In this document: one piece after another, positions 15,956 to 20,000 of the stretch
How the letters are laid out: each line of letters starts with the position of its first letter
How positions within the stretch are numbered: position 1 is the stretch's first letter
NCBI GenBank assembly: GCA_030674185.1
Contig: JAPXFY010000016.1
Location: forward strand, 42,064,966 to 42,084,965
Direction: 5' to 3'
From: Monoplex corrugatus
Lineage: Eukaryota; Mollusca; Gastropoda; Littorinimorpha; Ranellidae
Length of the DNA: 20,000 bases
The notes under the pieces: generated by a model
What the model was told of the DNA's origin: nothing
Databases searched by the model: none
What the model saw: the letters and a program-made list of their open reading frames with translations, nothing else
Program-made: the position numbers and the translations under genes

Positions 15956-16333
15956 GACAATTCGGAGACGGCTGAGACAGACATATACAGAAACAGAGAT
16001 AGTCACACAGTCATTCTCAAACAGACAGGCATACAGACAAACTGACAGGTGAGACAGACATGATTAGACCTGTATAAAGACTGACACACAAAAATAAAAT
16101 TAATGTGTTGAAATCCAACAGGCCTTCCATTTACAAAAGCGCCACTATGAAAGTGGGGTCATCGGAGACACCGTGTATTAGGCTTATTCACCTTCTTCCC
16201 ATTAGAGAAAAGGGGACACGTCTCTTTTCGTTTGGGCTCAGCCCGTCAAAGGTGACACTACATTTCTAGTAAAAGAGCTCTTTTACAACTCTTCACATGC
16301 AGGTCCTCGTCTGCACTACGTGTGGAAGGATTT
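15956..16333. other. 5' flank without recognised features
   Basis: A short GACA-rich stretch (about 15970-16060) followed by unique sequence. No upstream exon of the SLC17-like gene could be identified. Confidence 0.45.
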
Positions 16334-16527
16334 TTAACCCTTTGATCCCCGCACCCTGCCCACCAGCATCGTGCGTTGTCAACCATTCTAGCAAAGTAAA
16401 GACTTAACCCTCTTGACTCTCTCAACCTATCCACTGGCTTCTTGCAGAAAGGTGGTGGGTAGGGTGAGGAGGTCAAAAGGTTAAGTTTTTGCAGTTGGTG
16501 GATAGGGTGCAGGAATCGAAGGGTTAA
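16334..16527. mobile_element. Nested-hairpin MITE, TTAA-CCCTTTGAT type (copy 2, both TTAA ends)
   Basis: 194 bp from TTAA to TTAA. The left end TTAACCCTTTGATCCCCGCA and the right end TTGGTGGATAGGGTGCAGGA then ATCGAAGGGTTAA are imperfect inverted repeats of about 30 bp. An inner pair, TTAACCCTCTTGACTCTCTC and GGTGGGTAGGGTGAGGAGGT then CAAAAGGTTAA, makes a second hairpin. The same nested plan and shared middle (CCA-CAGCATC, TTGTCAACCAT) occur at 9736-9925. Confidence 0.75.
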
Positions 16528-16573
16528 AATTCAACGCAACGGACTGGCTCCACGCTTCAATTTCAACTTTTTT

Positions 16574-16596
16574 TTTCAGGATCATCGCACTGTGCC
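16574..16596 (+). repeat. Left edge of the satellite: splice-acceptor-like seed
   Basis: A pyrimidine run and CAG are followed by GATCATCGCACTGTGC, absent from later units but shared with 10617-10635. It marks the junction where the array grew from a pre-existing module. Confidence 0.55.
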
Positions 16597-19500
16597 AGAT
16601 TACCTTGTTGTTCACCTTTTCTTTCCCACTACTGTAATTGCGAGATTACCTTATTGTTCACCTTTTCTTTCCTACTACTGTAATTGCGAGATTACCTTAT
16701 TGTTCACCTTTTCTTTTCTACTACTGTAATTGCGAGATTACCTTATTGTTCACCTTTTCTTTCCCACTACTGTAATTGCGAGATTACCTTGTTGTTCACC
16801 TTTTCTTTCCTACTACTGTAATTGCGAGATTACCTTGTTGTTCACCTTTTCTTTCCTACTAATTGCGAGATTACCTTGTTGTTCACCTTTTCTTTCCTAC
16901 TAATTGCGAGATTACCTTGTTGTTCACCTTTTCTTTTCTACTACTGTAATTGCCAGATTACCTTATTGTTCACCTTTTCCTTCCTACTAATTGCGAGATT
17001 ACCTTATTGTTCACCTTTTCTTTCCTACTGCTGTAATTGCGAGATTACCTTATTGTTCACCTTTTCTTTCCAACTACTGTAATTGCGAGATTACCTTATT
17101 GTTCACCTTTTCTTTTCCATTAATAAGGAGATTACCTTATTGTTCACCTTTTCTTTCCTACTAATTGCGAGATTACCTTATTGTTCACCTTTTCTTTCCT
17201 ACTGCTGTAATTGCGAGATTACCTTATTGTTCACCTTTTCTTTCCAACTACTGTAATTGCGAGATTACCTTATTGTTCACCTTTTCTTTCCCACTAATAA
17301 GGAGATTACCTTGTTGTTCACCTTTTCTTTCCTACTAATTGCGAGATTACCTTATTGTTCACCTTTTCTTTCCAACTACTGTAATTGCGAGATTACCTTA
17401 TTGTTCACCTTTTCTTTCCAACTACTGTAATTGCGAGATTACCTTATTGTTCACCTTTTCTTTCCCACTAATTGCGAGATTACCTTATTGTTCACCTTTT
17501 CTTTCCTACTAATTGCGAGATTACCTTGTTGTTCACCTTTTCTTTCCCACTAATTGCGAGATTACCTTATTGTTCACCTTTTCTTTCCCAATAATTGCGA
17601 GATTACCTTGTTGTTCACCTTTTCTTTCCCACTAATTGCGAGATTACCTTGTTGTTCACCTTTTCTTTCCAACTAAATGCGAGATTACCTTGTTGTTCAC
17701 CTTTTCTTTCCCACTAAATGCGAGATTACCTTGTTGTTCACCTTTTCTTTCCCACTACTGTAATTGCGAGATTACCTTGTTGTTCACCTTTTCATTTCCC
17801 TACTAATTGCGATTATTACCTTTTTTTCCATCTTTTCTTTCCCCCACTAATTGCGAGATTACCTTTTGTTCACATTTTCTTTCCTACTAAATTGCGAGAT
17901 TACCTTGTTGTTCATCTTTTCTTTCCACTAATGCGAGATTACCTTTTGTTCACTTTCTTTCCACTAATTGCGAATTACCTTGTTGTTCACCTTTTCTTTC
18001 CAACTAAATGCGAGATTACCTTGTTGTTCACTTTTCTTTCCCTACTAATTGCGAGATTACCTTGTTGTTCACCTTTTCTTTCCACTAATGCGAGATTACC
18101 TTGTTGTTCACCTTTTCTTTCCTACTAAATTGCGAGATTACCTTGTTGTTCACCTTTTCTTTCCAACTAAATGCGAGATTACCTTGTTGTTCACCTTTTC
18201 TTTCCTACTAAAATGCGAGATTACCTTGTTGTTCACCTTTTCTTTCCTACTAAATTGCGAGATTACCTTGTTGTTCACCTTTTCTTTCACCACTAAATGC
18301 GAGATTACCTTGTTGTTCACTTTTCTTTCCTACTACTGTAATTGCGAGATTACCTTGTTGTTCACCTTTTCTTTCCAACTAAATGCGAATTACCTTGTTG
18401 TTCACTTTTCTTTCTACTACTTAATGCGAGATTACCTTGTTGTTCACTTTCTTTCCTAACTAATGCGAATTACCTTGTTGTTCACCTTTTCTTTCCACTA
18501 ATGCGAGATTACCTTGTTGTTCATCTTTTCTTTCCTACTACTGTAATTGCGAGATTACCTTATTGTTCACCTTTTCTTTCCTACTAAATTGCGAGATTAC
18601 CTTGTTGTTCACCTTTTCTTTCCTACTACTGTAATTGCGAGATTACCTTATTGTTCACCTTTTCTTTCCTACTACTATTGCGAGATTACCTTTTGTTCAC
18701 CTTTTCTTTCCTACTACTGTAATTGCGAGATTACCTTATTGTTCACCTTTTCTTTCCTACTAATTGCGAGATTACCTTATTGTTCACCTTTTCTTTCCTA
18801 CTACTGTAATTGCGAGATTACCTTATTGTTCACCTTTTCTTTCCTACTAATTGCGAGATTACCTTATTGTTCACCTTTTCTTTCCTACTACTGTAATTGC
18901 GAGATTACCTTGTTGTTCACCTTTTCTTTCCTACTAATTGCGAGATTACCTTTGTTTCATCTTTTCTTTCCTACTACTGTAATTGCGAGATTACCTTGTT
19001 GTTCACCTTTTCTTTCCTACTAATTGCGAGATTACCTTGTTGTTCACCTTTTCTTTCCAACTAAATGCGAGATTACCTTGTTGTTCATCTTTTCTTTCCT
19101 ACTAATGTAATTGCGAGATTACCTTGTTGTTCACCTTTTCTTTCCTACTAATTGCGAGATTACCTTGTTGTTCACCTTTTCTTTCCTACTACTGTAATTG
19201 CGAGATTACCTTATTGTTCACCTTTTCTTTCCTACTACTGTAATTGCGAGATTACCTTATTGTTCACCTTTTCTTTCCTACTACTGTAATTGCCAGATTA
19301 CCTTATTGTTCACCTTTTCTTTCCTACTAATTGCGAGATTACCTTATTGTTCACCTTTTCTTTCCTACTACTGTAATTGCGAGATTACCTTATTGTTCAC
19401 CTTTTCTTTCCTACTAATTGCGAGATTACCTTATTGTTCACCTTTTCTTTCCTACTAATTGCGAGATTACCTTGTTGTTCACCTTTTCTTTCCCACTAAT

Positions 19501-20000
19501 TGCGAGATTACCTTATTGTTCACCTTTTCTTTCCCACTAATTGCGAGATTACCTTATTGTTCACCTTTTCTTTCCCACTAATAAGGAGATTACCTTGTTG
19601 TTCATCTTTTCTTTCCTACTAATTGCGAAATTACCTTGTTGTTCACCTTTTCTTTCCAACTAAATGCGAGATTACCTTGTTGTTCATCTTTTCTTTCCTA
19701 CTACTGTCATTGCGAGATTACCTTGTTGTTCACCTTTTCTTTCCTACTAATTGCGAGATTACCTTGTTGTTCACCTTTTCTTTCCAACTAAATGCGAGAT
19801 TACCTTGTTGTTCACCTTTTCTTTCCAACTAAATGCGAGATTACCTTGTTGTTCACCTTTTCTTTCCCACTAAATGCGAGATTACCTTGTTGTTCACCTT
19901 TTCTTTCCAACTAATTGCGAGATTACCTTGTTGTTCACCTTTTCTTTCCTACTAATAAGGAGATTACCTTGTTGTTCATCTTTTCTTTCCTACTACTGTA
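16597..20000 (+). repeat. 41/46-bp satellite array, about 80 units, open at right edge
   Basis: The unit is GAGATTACCTTGTTGTTCAC then CTTTTCTTTCCTACTA and either ATTGC (41 bp) or CTGTAATTGC (46 bp); a third form ends CTAATAAG. Local higher-order patterns occur: a four-unit block repeated at about 17000-17310, and alternating long/short units (87-bp dimers) at about 18700-19440. The section 17800-18540 has many 1-2 bp deletions. It lies upstream of the SLC17-like gene. Its open frames are by-products of the repeat. Confidence 0.97.

Noticed and set aside
16822..19832. Repetitive open frames reading MRDYLVVHLFFPT on the plus strand
   Set aside because: Produced by the 41/46-bp satellite; the frame shifts with unit length and there is no promoter or splice context for a protein.

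Overview
The window looks like a metazoan nuclear genome, probably a mollusc and perhaps a caenogastropod snail. The clues are small exons with GT-AG introns, very dense microsatellites, tRNA-derived SINEs, 5'-truncated LINEs, TTAA-flanked foldback elements and dispersed repeats of a style I associate with gastropods. The taxon is an inference from memory of repeat style; no sequence here is diagnostic by itself.

One gene is well supported. It is a solute carrier family 17 (SLC17) transporter of the vesicular glutamate transporter/sialin group, on the minus strand. Seven coding exons were reconstructed by hand: 15640-15437, 14884-14742, 12465-12351, 10331-10244, 6865-6779, 5156-5017 and 2055-1906. 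All junctions are GT-AG, phases match (0, 2, 0, 1, 1, 0), and together they give 927 nt (309 codons) open throughout. They cover transmembrane helix 1 to about helix 7. The C-terminal half lies beyond the left edge. The five charged residues best known from VGLUT transport studies all have counterparts here, and the helix 7 region resembles VGLUT more than human sialin.

Almost everything else is repeat DNA in introns and 5' flank. Left to right: an inverted pair of LINE 3' ends, one with a twin-priming-type internal inversion (222-1236); a 55-57 bp EcoRI-site minisatellite ending 7 nt from the exon 7 donor (1282-1898); TG and GACA-type microsatellites (2160-2580); a 29-bp satellite of about 48 copies (2689-4087); SINE-like elements on both sides of exon 6; a degraded TTAA-hairpin cluster (6430-6750); intron 4, with (UG)n at both ends and a roughly 780-bp GAA/TTC tract inside; a tRNA-derived SINE (10905-11140); a palindromic array with hammerhead-like cores (12725-13190); a second large palindrome (13309-13777); a GA/CT-rich intron 1; and upstream of the gene a 41/46-bp satellite (16597 to the right edge) whose first unit is seeded from an exon-like module also found at 10613-10668.

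I found no prokaryotic system, CRISPR array, operon or clearly new protein family. The observations most worth checking are the UG-bounded intron 4 with its GAA tract, the hammerhead-like palindrome, the nested TTAA hairpin elements, the twin-primed LINE, and the origin of the 5'-flanking satellite.
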